DNA of 64,000 nucleotides from Arion vulgaris (Eukaryota > Mollusca > Gastropoda > Stylommatophora > Arionidae): the NCBI GenBank assembly GCA_020796225.1, contig CM036758.1:28283099-28347098 (forward strand), in the 5' to 3' direction. The notes below the pieces were generated by a model. That model was not told the origin of the DNA, did not search any database, and saw only the letters and a list, made by a program, of their open reading frames with translations. The position numbers and the translations under genes are program-made. Positions 1 to 12,800 of the stretch are shown in pieces (the first letter of the stretch is position 1; every line of letters begins with the position of its first letter).

Positions 1-759
1 GCACAGGCTAGTTGTGTCAATTTTGAATTTGTTTAACATGTGGGCCCGAAGTCTGTTACGGTCGGTACGGAGGTGGAATATAGCAACTTGTTCGCTCGGA
101 TAGTCCATAGTACCCATCTCTGATGCTGTGTTGTGGGTGGTCTTTCGACCACATAGGTTCCACTCAACTTGGATCGTTTGATATCTAACCGTAAACCCCA
201 TATTGAAATGTATGAATACATAAGAGATAATGAAAATGTCAGGAAAGCTTGATGAAAATGTGATCAGTAATTATAGGCTCAAATTGTTACTTTCTCATAT
301 TTTATTGTATTGCTCTCGTATCGAAAAGATTGTTTCATGGTTTTCCTAAGGCATCCTTACCTTCCTGAACTATTTGTCTCCCCCTCCCATATCTGCTTTG
401 TGATTCTTCGATCATTTCTTCTCAAACTTAGAGCAACATATCCTGAGGATTTTTTTAAACAGTTGTTACTAATAGTTGACCTAACATTTTATTTTTAGAA
501 GGGTCTGAAGGTTAATGATAAACTTCATTGGTTCAGTTATAACAACCTCCTTGTGACTAATCAGATTTGACACTATGTACAACTCTAGATTTGGTACTTT
601 AAAGTTGGGGTTTTTGTGTGGTAAAACTGTACAGTTACTTATCTATACAAATGTCTTTCTTGTTGGAAATATGCATACACTTTGGCTGGAACTCGTATAT
701 GCTTGTCTTACATTCCATATTGCCTTACGGGCGCGCTACGTTCCCACGTTTTCGGCGTA
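1..759. other. Unassigned AT-rich sequence
   Basis: No gene, repeat family or splice-bounded exon is recognisable. The open frames here (about 60-70 codons on either strand) have no family resemblance and are of chance length for AT-rich eukaryotic DNA. Confidence 0.6.
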
Positions 760-824
760 AAAAATACAGATCACAAAGATTGGTTAACTTAGTTGTTAAG
801 AACAAACGCAAAGAAACGAACATA
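760..824 (+). mobile_element. SINE family B, 3'-end fragment (diverged)
   Basis: The stretch matches the last about 60 bases of the SINE at 6982-7233: a block like 'atcacaaagattggttaac', then 'aagaacaaacgcaaagaaa' where the better copy has 'aagaacgaacgcaaagaag'. Only the 3' tail is recognisable, so this is a 5'-truncated or decayed copy. It lies 60 bases before the 66-bp array. Confidence 0.5.
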
Positions 825-883
825 TAAGATATATATATGATCAAAACGTCATTATTTCTTAGCTTTAGTTATAATAATACCTA

Positions 884-1595
884 CCAATTGTTCATTAACC
901 ATCATCGCACACTATCTGATGTCTAACTGCAACCTTTACTACACACAAAACAATTGTTCACTAACCATCATTGCACACTATCTGATGTCTAACTGCAACC
1001 TTCACTACACACAAAACAATTGTTCATTAACCATCATTGCACACTATCTGATGTCTAACTGCAACCTTTACTACACACAAAACAATTGTTCACTAACCAT
1101 CATTGCACACTATCTGATGTCTAACTGCAACCTTTACTACCACAAACAATTGTTCATTAACCATCTTCACTATTGATGTCTAACTCAACCTTCACTACAC
1201 AAAACAATTGTTCACTAACCATCATTGCACACTATCTGATGTCTAATTGCAACCTTTACTACACACAAAACAATTGTTCACTAACCATCATTGCACACTA
1301 TCTGATGTCTAATTGCAACCTTTACTACACACAAAACAATTGTTTACTAACCATCATTGCACACTATCTGATGTCTAACTGCAACCTTTACTACACAAAA
1401 CAATTGTTACTAACCATCATTGACACTATCTGATGTCTAACTGCAACCTTTACTACACAAAACAATTGTTCACTAACCATCATTGCACACTATCTGATGT
1501 CTAACTGCAACCTTTACTACACACAAAACAATTGTTCATTAACCATCATTGCACACTATCTGATGTCTAACTGCAACCTTCACTACACACAAAAC
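884..1595. repeat. Tandem array, 66-bp unit, about 11 copies
   Basis: Each unit contains 'gatgtctaactgcaaccttt' followed by a CAATTG-containing block. Units are more than 90% identical, with short deletions in the units near 1140-1190 and 1395-1430. Because 66 is a multiple of 3, an open frame of 85-86 codons with a 22-residue repeat appears. It is broken by those deletions, which argues against coding. Confidence 0.95.
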
Positions 1596-1885
1596 TGGCC
1601 GACATTTGATTGATTAATTAATAGATGACAGATAAGTCCTGAATTCATAATTAATTAATGAGTAGATATTGACAAGTACCGTCAAACTGAGCTCTAGTTG
1701 TATTGTTGCACTGTGCTCGATTCTTGTTGGTTTTTATTAACCTCCATTCACTGATGTGGTATCTTCTAGAACTGGCTGACTGAGGTAAATTGTATTCTTT
1801 TATATTTGTATTACTAACATCAACAGTCAATCTGTACAGATATATTGTTGCTGTCGCTAATGTTAATGAAATGTATTAATGAAAT
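1596..1885. other. Unassigned spacer between two arrays
   Basis: AT-rich unique sequence of about 290 bases. No open frame or transposon similarity was recognised. Confidence 0.5.
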
Positions 1886-3036
1886 ATGGTACATATTGTT
1901 AGTTAATATTTAGTTGTCTGAGAGTGGCTCACATTGTTAGTTAATATTTAGTTGTCTGAGAGTGGTTCATATTGTTAGTTAATATTTAGTTGTCTGAGAG
2001 TGGTTCACATTGTTAGTTAATATTTAGTTGTCTGAGAGTGGTTCATATTGTTAGTTAATATTTAGTTGTCTGAGAGTGGTTCATATTGTTAGTGTTAATA
2101 TTCAGTTGTCTGAGAGTGGCTCACATTGTTAGTTAATATTTAGTTGTCTGAGAGTGGTTCATATTGTTAGTTAATATTTAGTTGTCTGAGAGTGGTTCAT
2201 ATTGTTAGTGTTAATATTTAGTTGTCTGAGAGTGGTTCATATTGTTAGTGTTAATATTTAGTTGTCTGAGAGTGGTTCATATTGTTAATATTTAGTTGTC
2301 TGAGAGTAGTTTATATTGTTAATATTTAGTTGTCTGAGAGTGGCTCACATTGTTAGTTAATATTTAGTTGTCTGAGAGTGGCTCACATTGTTAGTTAATA
2401 TTTAGTTGTCTGAGATTGGTTCATATTGTTAGTGTTAATATTTAGTTGTCTGAGAGTGGTTCATATTGTTAGTGTTAATATTTAGTTGTCTGAGAGTGGT
2501 TCATATTGTTAGTGTTAATATTTAGTTGTCTGAGAGTGGTTCATATTGTTAATATTTAGTTGTCTGAGAGTAGTTTATATTGTTAATATTTAGTTGTCTG
2601 AGAGTGGCTCACATTGTTAGTTAATATTTAGTTGTCTGAGAGTGGCTCACATTGTTAGTTAATATTTAGTTGTCTGAGATTGGTTCATATTGTTAGTGTT
2701 AATATTTAGTTGTCTGAGAGTGGTTCATATTGTTAGTGTTAATATTTAGTTGTCTGAGAGTGGTTCATATTGTTAGTGTTAATATTTAGTTGTCTGAGAG
2801 TGGTTCATATTGTTAATATTTAGTTGTCTAGAGTGTTTATATTGTTAATATTTAGTTGTCTGAGAGTGGCTCACATTGTTAGTTAATATTTAGTTGTCTG
2901 AGAGTGGCTCACATTGTTAGTTAATATTTAGTTGTCTGAGATTGGTTCATATTGTTAGTGCTAATATTTAGTTGTCTGAGAGTGGTTCATATTGTTAGTG
3001 TTAATATTTAGTTGTCTGAGAGTGGTTGATATTGTA
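1886..3036. repeat. Tandem array, 38-bp unit (35-40 bp variants) with higher-order period near 264 bp
   Basis: About 30 copies of a unit with core 'tttagttgtctgagagtggt'. Length variants differ in the 'gttagttaat' / 'gttagtgttaat' / 'gttaat' block. A marker variant, 'gagattgg' in place of 'gagagtgg', recurs at 2412, 2676 and 2938. The same sequence of unit variants therefore repeats with a period of 262-264 bp (about seven units, three cycles). Units contain stop codons and cannot code. Confidence 0.95.
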
Positions 3037-3054
3037 AGTATTGAAGTAGAAACA

Positions 3055-3245
3055 GTGTGTGGGATAGATTAACACACTACGTAAGCTTTGACATATAAGA
3101 CTGCACTCAAGAGTGTGGGCTCAATACCACACTCGACGTTTCACAAGTGAGGAAAGAGATTGGATCTTCTACCTCCTGCAGACTAGGGTATAGAAAAGTG
3201 AAGTGACAGGTTCTTCATATCGGTAAAGTCTGAAAAAGCTACTGA
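3055..3245 (+). mobile_element. tRNA-derived SINE, family C, copy 1
   Basis: The segment is collinear with 8697-8885. Both have a Pol III B-box-like element (here 'gggctcaataccac') followed by a body with 'gaggaaagagattgg', a run ending 'ctcctgca', and 'gtgaagtgacaggttctt'. The A-box region is degenerate. Both copies sit at the right-hand edge of a minisatellite. Ends and target duplications were not resolved. Classification as SINE rests on the two-copy comparison plus the B-box. Confidence 0.6.
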
Positions 3246-3261
3246 AACTTTTTGTATAAGT

Positions 3262-3567
3262 GACATGTCAGTACTGTGGTAGATATAATTTTCCGTAGTA
3301 CGTCGGTACTGTCGTAGATATATTTTGAATAGTACGTCAGTACTGTGGTAGATATATTTTGGGTAGTACGTCAGTACTGTGGTAGATATATTTTGGGTAG
3401 TACGTCAGTACTGTGGTAGATATATTTTGGGTAGTACGTCAGTACTGTGGTAGATATATTTTGGGTAGTATGTGTAGTATGTCGGCACTGTGGTAAATAT
3501 ATTTTGGGTAGTATGTCGGCACTGTCGTAGATATATTTTGGGTAGTACGTCGGTACTGTGGTAAATA
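3262..3567. repeat. Tandem array, 34-bp unit, about 9 copies
   Basis: The unit core is 'tactgtggtagatatatttt' followed by 'gggtagtacgtcag'. One unit has an extra partial duplication near 3470 ('gtagtatgtgtagtatg'). A minus-strand open frame crosses part of it by chance. Confidence 0.9.
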
Positions 3568-4029
3568 CAAATGTGAATTTGACGTTCTGTAGCTGTAGTC
3601 AGTTGAGTGGGTGTGTAAATTGATGCCCGGAGAAGAATATTTTGAATTGTTACCGAAAGAAGTTAGTAAATACTCGAAACTAGGGGAAATGAGCAATAAA
3701 TGATAATAATAGATACTTGAATAATACAAAGGTCTCTCTCCTTTTCTTCTGTTTCCTTGCTCGTTAAAATCACTTATAAAGCAATATTTCTTGTATTTAT
3801 TTGTCATTTTGGTCCATTTTAACATTTAAGTGCAAATACGATGTTATAATAGTTAACTATAATAAGTGATCTATGGTCCTTTCCAACCAGAACATACTAT
3901 TTCATCACGTGAGTTTTGTTCATGTTCGCTTTCACTCGTTGTAACATCTGGAAGTTTAACAACTGCAAAGTGACTTCCAACAACACAGGTCAACTGAGAG
4001 TCAGACCATCTTCCTATGTTACGATAAAA
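3568..4029. other. Unassigned spacer
   Basis: About 460 bases of unique AT-rich sequence between the 34-bp and 33-bp arrays. A short open frame runs from 3916 into the following array, but nothing before the array resembles a known protein. Confidence 0.5.
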
Positions 4030-6950
4030 CGTCAACCATTCTATGTTGAGACTAACCAAAGACCTCGACCGTTCTATATTGAGACTAACCAAAGACCTCA
4101 ACTGTTCTATGTTGAGACTAACCATCAACTGTTCTATGTTGATACTAACCAAAGACCTCAACCGTTCTATATTGAGACTAACCAAAGACCTCAACCGTTC
4201 TATGTTGAGACTAACCAAAGACCTCAACCATTCTATGTTGAGACTAACCAAAGACCTCAACCGTTCTATGTTGAGACTAACCAAAAACCTCGACCGTTCT
4301 ATGTGAGACTAACCAAAGACCTCAACCGTTCTATGTTGAGACTAACCAAAGACCTCAACCATTCTATGTTGAGACTAACCAAAGACATCAACCGTTCTAT
4401 GTTGAGACTAACCAAAGACCTCGACCGTTCTATGTTGAGACTAACCAAAGACCTCGACCGTTCTATGTTGAGACTAACCAAAGACCTCAACCGTTCTATG
4501 TTGAGACTAACCAAAGACCTCAAACCATTCTATGTTGAGACTAACCAAAGACCTCAACCATTCTATGTTGAGACTAACCAAAGACCTCGACCGTTCTACG
4601 TTGAGACTAACCATCAACTGTTCTATGTTGAGACTAACCAAAGACCTCAACCGTTCTATATTGAGAATAACTAAAGACCTCAACCGTTCTATGTTGAGAC
4701 TAACCAAAGACCTCAACCATTCTATGTTGAGACTAACCAAAGACCTCAACCGTTCTATGTTGAGACTAACCAAAGACCTCGACCGTTCTATATTGAGACT
4801 AACCAAAGACCTCGACCGTTCTATGTTGAGACTAACCAAAGACCTCAACCATTCTATGTTGAGACTAACCAAAGACCTCAACTATTCTATGTTGAGACTA
4901 ACCAAAGACCTCAACCATTCTATGTTGAGACTAACCAAAGACCTCGACCGTTCTACGTTGAGACTAACCATCAACTGTTCTATGTTGAGACTAACCAAAG
5001 ACCTCAACCATTCTATGTTGAGACTAACCAAAGACCTCGACCGTTCTATATTGAGACTAACTAAAGACCTCAACGTTCTAGTTGAGACTAACCAAAGACC
5101 TCAACCATTCTATGTTGAGACTAACCAAAGACCTCAACCGTTCTATGTTGAGACTAACCAAAGACCTCGACCGTTCTATGTTGAGACTAACCAAAGACCT
5201 CGACCGTTCTATGTTGAGACTAACCAAAGACCTCAACCATTCTATGTTGAGACTAACCAAAGACCTCAACTATTCTATGTTGAGACTAACCAAAGACCTC
5301 AACAGTTCTATGTTGAGACTAACCAAAGACCTCAACCATTCTATGTTGAGACTAACCAAAGACCTCAACCGTTCTATGTTGAGACTAACCAAAGACCTCG
5401 ACCGTTCTATGTTGAGACTAACCAAAGACCTCGACCGTTCTATGTTGAGACTAACCAAAGACCTCTACCGTTCTATGTTGAGACTAACCAAAGACCTCAA
5501 CCGTTCTATGTTGAGACTAACCAAAGACCTCAACCATTCTATGTTGAGACTAACCAAAGACTTCAACCGTTCTATGTTGAGACTTACCAAAGACCTCAAC
5601 CGTTCTATGTTGAGACTAACCAAAGACCTCGACCGTTCTATGTTGAGACTAACCAAAGACCTCAACCGTTCTATGTTGAGACTAACCAAAGACCTCAACA
5701 GTTCTATGTTGAGAATAACCAAAGACCTCAACCATTCTATGTTGAGACTAACCAAAGACCTCAACCATTCTATGTTGAGACTAACCAAAGACCTCAACCG
5801 TTCTTTGTTGAGACTAACCAAAGACCTCGACCGTTCTATGTTGAGACTAACCAAAGACCTCAACTGTTCTATGTTGAGACTTACCAAAGACCTCAACCGT
5901 TCTATGTTGAGACTAACCAAAGACCTCGACCGTTCTATGTTGAGACTAACCAAAGACCTCAACCGTTCTATGTTGAGACTAACCAAAGACCTCAACCATT
6001 CTATGTTGAGACTAACCAAAGACCTCAACCATTCTATGTTGAGACTAGCCAAAGACCTCAACCATTCTATGTTGAGACTAACCAAAGACCTCAACCGTTC
6101 TTTGTTGAGACTAACCAAAGACCTCGACCGTTCTATGTTGAGACTAACCAAAGACCTCAACTGTTCTATGTTGAGACTAACCAAAGACCTCAACCATTCT
6201 ATGTTGAGACTAAACAAAGACCTCAACCGTTCTTTGTTGAGACTAACCAAAGACCTCAACCGTTCTATGTTGAGACTAACCAAAGACCTCAACCATTCTA
6301 TGTTGAGACTAACCAAAGACCTCAACCGTTCTATGTTGAGACTAACCAAAGACCTCAACCGTTCTATGTTGAGACTAACCAAAGACCTCATCCGTTCTAT
6401 ATTGAGATTAACCAAAGACCTCAACCGTTCTATGTTGAGACTAACCAAAGACCTCAACCATTCTATGTTGAGACTAACCAAAGACCTCGACCGTTCTATG
6501 TTGAGACTAACCAAAGACCTCAACAGTTCTATGTTGAGACTAACCAAAGACCTCAACCGTTCTATGTTGAGACTAACCAAAGACCTCAACCGTTCTATGT
6601 TGAGACTAACCAAAGACCTCAACCGTTCTATGTTGAGACTAACCAAAGACCTCAACCATTCTATGTTGAGACTAACCAAAGACCTCGACCGTTCTATGTT
6701 GAGACTAACCAAAGACCTCGACCGTTCTATGTTGAGACTAACCAAAGACCTCAACCGTTCTATGTTGAGACTAACCAAAGACCTCAACCATTCTATGTTG
6801 AGACTAACCAAAGACCTCGACCGTTCTATGTTGAGACTAACCAAAGACCTCGACCGTTCTATGTTGAGACTAACCAAAGACCTCAACCGTTCTATGTTGA
6901 GACTAACCAAAGACCTCAACCGTTCTATGTTGAGACTAACCAAAGACCTG
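4030..6950. repeat. Tandem array, 33-bp unit, about 88 copies
   Basis: The core unit is 'ctcaaccgttctatgttgag' followed by 'actaaccaaagac'. Point variants (caacc/cgacc, ccgtt/ccatt, rarely catcaac) are scattered through nearly identical copies; frame-changing indels occur near 4300, 4525 and 5075. The unit is 33 bp and lacks stops in several frames on both strands. That yields overlapping long frames of 809 and 632 codons on + and 492 on -, reading 11-residue repeats such as QRPQPFYVETN, MLRLTKDLNRS and RSLVSLNIERL. Openness in competing frames is what a stop-free short unit produces and is not evidence of a protein. No promoter, splice context or domain supports coding. Confidence 0.95.
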
Positions 6951-6981
6951 AGTTATTTTAGTATTCATTTAGTAGCCTAAA

Positions 6982-7233
6982 CACCCGAGTGGTTACCGGG
7001 ACCCAAATTTGGGGTGTAAAGAATAGAACCACTGTTACCTGCCACGCATGTCGTAAGAGGCGCCTAAGGAGGTTTGGCTGAAATCGGATGCACATGTCCT
7101 AAACATGTAGAAGTCTATGTGTTTAGGGGCCTACCAAACCAATGTGCAACGTATACACGTTCTTGGCAAAATCAAACATATCACAAGAGTGATTAAAATT
7201 GGTCGTAAAGAACGAACGCAAAGAAGAAGAAGA
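6982..7233 (+). mobile_element. Full-length SINE, family B, with 11-bp target-site duplication
   Basis: A 252-bp element begins 'cacccgagtggttaccggga' and contains the core 'gcatgtcgtaagaggcg'. Its 3' end is 'aagaacgaacgcaaagaaga' with a (GAA)n tail. It is flanked by perfect 11-bp direct repeats 'agtagcctaaa' at 6971-6981 and 7234-7244, the mark of LINE-mediated insertion. The first about 100 bases resemble family A (see 57580-57847), while the 3' half differs. No clear Pol III B box was found in the head, so the head type is unassigned. The element lies between the 33-bp and 43-bp arrays. Confidence 0.85.
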
Positions 7234-7274
7234 AGTAGCCTAAAGTGTCATGTAATACTAGCTTAAAGATGCCA

Positions 7275-8692
7275 GTGTCGTATTGTATCTTGATCACATA
7301 CAAAGTGTAAAAAGAGTGGGTCGTATTGTATCATGATCACACACAAAGTGTGAAAAGTGTGGGACGAATTGTATCTTGATCACATACAAAGTGTGAAAAG
7401 TGTGGGTCGTATTGTATCATGATCACACACAAAGTGTGAAAAGTGTGGGACGAATTGTATCATGATCACATACAAAGTGTAAAAAGAGTGGGTCGTATTG
7501 TATCATGATCACACACAAAGTGTGAAAAGTGTGGGACGAATTGTATCATGATCACATACAAAGTGTGAAAAGTGTGGGACGAATTGTATCTTGATCACAT
7601 ACAAAGTGTGAAAAGTGTGGGACGAATTGTATCATGATCACATACAAAGTGTGAAAAGTGTGGGACGTATTGTATCTTGATCACATACAAAGTGTGAAAA
7701 GTGTGGGACGAATTGTATCATGATCACATACAAAGTGTGAAAAGTGTGGGACGAATTGTATCTTGATCACATACATAGTGTGAAAAGTGTGGGACGAATT
7801 GTATCTTGATCACATACAAAGTGTGAAAAGTGTGGGACAGATTGTATCTTGATCACATACAAAGTGTGAAAAGTGTGGGACGAATTGTATCTTGATCACA
7901 TACAAAGTGTGAAAAGTGTGGGACGAATTGTATCATGATCACATACAAAGTGTGAAAAGTGTGGGACGAATTGTATCTTGATCACATACAAAGTGTGAAA
8001 AGTGTGGGACGAATTGTATCTTGATCACATACAAAGTGTGAAAAGTGTGGGACGAATTGTATCTTGATCACATACAAAGTGTGAAAAGTGTGGGACGAAT
8101 TGTATCTTGATCACATACAAAGTGTGAAAAGTGTGGGACGAATTGTATCTTGATCACATACAAAGTGTGAAAAGTGTGGGACGAATTGTATCATGATCAC
8201 ATACAAAGTGTGAAAAGTGTGGGACGAATTGTATCATGATCACATACAAAGTGTGAAAAGTGTGGGACGAATTGTATCATGATCACATACAAAGTGTGAA
8301 AAGTGTGGGACGAATTGTATCTTGATCACATACAGAGTGTGAAAAGTGTGGGACGTATTGTATCTTGATCACATACAAAGTGTGAAAATTGTGGGACGTA
8401 TTGTATCTTGATCACATACAAAGTGTGAAAATTGTGGTACGTATTGTATCTTGATCACATACAAAGTGTGAAAATTGTGGGACGTATTGTATCTTGATCA
8501 CATACAAAGTGTGAAAATTGTGGGACGTATTGTATCTTGATCACATACAAAGTGTGAAAATGTGGGACGATTGTATCTTGATCACATACAAAGTGTGAAA
8601 ATGTGGGACGATTGTATCTTGATCACATACAAAGTGTGAAAATTGTGGACGTATTGTATCATGATCACATACAAAGTGTGAACAGTGTGGGA
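7275..8692. repeat. Tandem array, 43-bp unit, about 33 copies
   Basis: The core is 'gtatcttgatcacatacaaa' followed by 'gtgtgaaaagtgtgggacgaatt'. A TGATCA palindrome occurs in every unit, and CACA..TGTG can pair within a unit. Variants 'catgatca' and 'cttgatca' alternate irregularly at the left end. Copies between 8540 and 8660 carry single-base deletions. Confidence 0.95.
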
Positions 8693-8696
8693 CGAA

Positions 8697-8885
8697 TTAG
8701 CGTAATGCATAAGCGATCGCCTTATGACTCGGACACATAAGGGATGTGAGTTCAATCCCACACTTGAGGCTCCACGCATGAGGAAGGAATTGGTCCTCCT
8801 ACCACCTGCACACAAGGCTATATATAAAAATGTGAAATGACAGGCACTTCCTATCTGAAGGATTGAAGGGTTACAGGAAAAGTAA
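8697..8885 (+). mobile_element. tRNA-derived SINE, family C, copy 2
   Basis: The head 'ttagcgtaatgcataagcg' resembles a Pol III A box, and 'gtgagttcaatcccac' is a good B box about 45 bases later. The tRNA-unrelated body matches 3055-3245: 'gaggaaggaattggtcctcc', 'acctgcac' and 'gtgaaatgacaggcac'. It abuts the last unit of the 43-bp array directly. Confidence 0.7.
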
Positions 8886-9005
8886 AGTGAGAAAAGAACA
8901 CAAAAGAATCGAAGGTGAGATATACACAGTAGACATAGATTCATCAAACCAATTGAATAGCACTCCACGCAGACTTGGTTGTGAAGTTTCAAACTCAAGC
9001 ATGGC

Positions 9006-9392
9006 CTAAATAAGCTCGACAATCATCATCATCATCATCAGGTGCCGTCTCCACATCGACGGTTGGCTGCAATGAATCTCCAGCATCCTCTGTCTTTCGC
9101 CATGGTGTTGCACACTGCCAGACTGTAACCTGTCCATTTTTAAAGTTTCTCTCCCACTTATCTCTCGGTCTTCCTCTTGCTCTTCCCCCTCAACTTTCCC
9201 CTCTAGTAAATGTTTTATCATGGTGTCATGTCTTTTATGTGCCCAAAATACTTTACTTGTCTGAATTTTATTTCTCTTAATAATTGTTTCTTCATGCCTA
9301 GTTTTCCTAAAACTTGTTTATTTGTCTGTTTTTCTGTCCATGAAACTCTGCCTATTCTTCTATATATCCACAATCAACAAGCTCAACAATAG
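9006..9392 (-). mobile_element. LINE 3' end (post-RT C-terminal region), decayed
   Basis: Read on the minus strand in changing frames, the segment gives pieces typical of the C-terminus of LINE ORF2: KKQLLREIKFRQVKYFGHI, then LLEGKVEG followed by a basic G/R-P-R stretch (the usual 'K.RRGRPR..W' motif), then TVWQCATPWRKTEDA. It is frameshifted near 9190 and ends in a (CAT/ATG)n microsatellite tail at 9030-9040, as many LINEs do. Only the last about 120 codons are present. Confidence 0.7.
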
Positions 9393-9881
9393 GAATGGAT
9401 AAAGGTGACAGAAATTTGGGACAAGTTATTTACATCACGAGACGATACAAGTGATATGTCCCGTTTGTACATATGTTTTTGAAGTCAGAATTGACTTGAT
9501 ATTCCCAGTCCATATTTAGTCGCTGACTAACCTGTTGTGTGATGTCATGAACTACAATAATTTCTATTGTATAGATCCCAAAATAAAATCGGGTTCTGTG
9601 GTTCATTTTAAGGATGTTCAGCCAGGCAATTAAATTCAGTGTTGAGAGGTCAGAGGTTAACTCGTGAATAGGGGAAGGGAATGTTTCAATTGCTGAAGCT
9701 ATCCTTTTGGTTGCCGGGAACACGCGGTGAGACACAGCAGCATTGTGTTTCCGTTTGGACTTCTTTGTAGCCTACTTATTGTTGGTAGAATGCAGGTAGT
9801 GTATCGTGATGAAACTGTTGCTGTAGTCGCAGTTGCTACAGGTTGTAGCACCCAAAGATGGTGCAAATTGTGATAGTAAGT
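9393..9881. other. Unassigned sequence before the 39-bp array
   Basis: A minus-strand open frame of 101 codons (9430-9735) has no recognisable domain and no convincing splice sites. The segment matters mainly because blurred copies of parts of it reappear at 14335-15002. Confidence 0.5.
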
Positions 9882-12800
9882 GTATTATTGAAATGTTAGT
9901 ACACTTTGTGATGGTGATATCTATTATTGAAATGTTAGTATACTTTGTGATGGTGATATCTATTATTGAAATGTTAGTACACTTTGTGATGGTGATATCT
10001 ATTATTGAAATGTTAGTACACTTTGTGATGGCGATATCTATTATTGAAATGTTAGTACACTTTGTGATGGCGATATCTATTATTGAAATGTTAGTACACT
10101 TTGTGATGGTGATATCTATTATTGAAATGTTAGTACACTTTGTGATGGCGATATCTATTATTAAAATGTTAGTACACTTTATGATGGTGATATCGATTAT
10201 TGAAATGTTAGTACACTTTGTGATGGTGATATCTATTATTGAAATGTTAGTACACTTTGTGATGGTGATATCTATTATTGAAATGTTAGTACACTTTGTG
10301 ATGGCGATATCTATTATTGAAATGTTAGTACACTTTGTGATGGCGATATCTATTATTGGAATGTTAGTACACTTTGTGATGGCGATATCTATTATTGAAA
10401 TGTTAGTACACTTTGTGATGGTGATATCTATTATTGAAATGTTATTACACTTTGTGATGGTGATATCTATTATTGAAATGTTAGTACACTTTGTGATGGT
10501 GATATCTATTATTGAAATGTTAGTACACTTTGTGATGGTGATATCTATTATTGAAATGTTATTACACTTTGTGATGGTGATATCTATTATTGAAATGTTA
10601 GTACACTTTGTGATGGTGATATCTATAATTAAAATATTAGTACACTTTGTGATGGTGATATCTATTATTGAAATGTTAGTACACTTTGTGATGGTGATAT
10701 CTATTATTGAAATGTTAGTACACTTTGTGATGGTGATATCTATTATTGAAATGTTAGTACACTTTGTGATGGTGATATCTATTATTGAAATGTTAGTACA
10801 TTTTGTGATGGTGATATCTATTATTGAAATGTTAGTACACTTTGTGATGGTGATATCTATTATTGAAATGTTAGTACACTTTGTGATGGTGATATCTATT
10901 ATTGAAATGTTAGTACACTTTGTGATGGTGATATCTATTATTGAAATGTTAGTACACTTTGTGATGGTGATATCTATTATTGAAATGTTAGTACACTTTG
11001 TGATGGTGATATCTATTATTGAAATGTTAGTACACTTTGTGATGGTGATATCTATTATTGAAATGTTAGTACACTTTGTGATGGTGATATCTATTATTGA
11101 AATGTTAGTACACTTTGTGATGGTGATATCTATTATTGAAATGTTAGTACACTTTGTGATGGTGATATCTATTATTGAAATGTTAGTACACTTTGTGATG
11201 GTGATATCTATTATTGAAATGTTATTACACTTTGTGATGGTGATATCTATTATTGAAATGTTAGTACACTTTGTGATGGTGATATCTATTATTAAAATAT
11301 TAGTACACTTTGTGATGGTGATATCTATTATTGAAATGTTAGTACACTTTGTGATGGTGATATCTATTATTGAAATGTTAGTACACTTTGTGATGGTGAT
11401 ATCTATTATTGAAATGTTAGTACACTTTGTGATGGTGATATCTATTATTGAAATGTTAGTACACTTTGTGATGGTGATATCTATTATTGAAATGTTAGTA
11501 CACTTTGTGATGGTGATATCTATTATTGAAATGTTAGTACACTTTGTGATGGTGATATCTATTATTGAAATGTTAGTACACTTTGTGATGGTGATATCTA
11601 TTATTGAAATGTTAGTACACTTTGTGATGGTGATATCTATTATTGAAATGTTAGTACACTTTGTGATGGTGATATCTATTATTGAAATGTTAGTACACTT
11701 TGTGATGGTGATATCTATTATTGAAATGTTAGTACACTTTGTGATGGTGATATCTATTATTGAAATGTTAGTACACTTTGTGATGGCGATATCTATTATT
11801 GAAATGTTAGTACACTTTGTGATGGTGATATCTATTATTGAAATGTTAGTACACTTTGTGATGGTGATATCTATTATTGAAATGTTAGTACACTTTGTGA
11901 TGGTGATATCTATTATTGAAATGTTAGTACACTTTGTGATGGTGATATCTATTATTGAAATGTTAATACACTTTGTGATGGTGATATCTATTATTGAAAT
12001 GTTAATACACTTTGTGATGGTGATATCTATTATTGAAATGTTAATACACTTTGTGATGGTGATATCTATTATTGAAATGTTAATACACTTTGTGATGGTG
12101 ATATCTATTATTGAAATGTTAGTACACTTTGTGATGGTGATATCTATTATTGAAATGTTAGTACACTTTGTGATGGCGATATCTATTATTGAAATGTTAG
12201 TACACTTTGTGATGGTGATATCTATTATTGAAATGTTAGTACACTTTGTGATGGTGATATCTATTATTGAAATGTTAGTACACTTTGTGATGGTGATATC
12301 TATTATTGAAATGTTAGTACACTTTGTGATGGTGATATCTATTATTGAAATGTTAATACACTTTGTGATGGTGATATCTATTATTGAAATGTTAATACAC
12401 TTTGTGATGGTGATATCTATTATTGAAATGTTATTACACTTTGTGATGGTGATATCTATTATTGAAATGTTAGTACACTTTGTGATGGTGATATCTATTA
12501 TTGAAATGTTAGTACACTTTGTGATGGTGATATTTATTATTGAAGTGTTAATACACTTTGTGATGGTGATATTTATTATTGAAGTGTTAATACACTTTGT
12601 GATGGTGATATTTATTATTGAAGTGTTAATACACTTTGTGATGGTGATATTTATTATTGAAGTGTTAATACACTTTGTGATGGTGATATCTATTATTGAA
12701 ATGTTAGTACACTTTGTGATGGTGATATCTATTATTGAAATGTTAGTACACTTTGTGATGGTGATATCTATTATTGAAATGTTAGTACACTTTGTGATGG

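Noticed and set aside
4030..6950. Repetitive QRPQPFYVETN protein (809 codons)
   Set aside because: Two other frames, one of them on the opposite strand, are equally open across the same array, and there are frame-breaking indels at about 4300 and 5075.
9430..9735. Minus-strand gene of 101 codons
   Set aside because: No domain, no splice or promoter context, and length within chance expectation for the number of frames examined.
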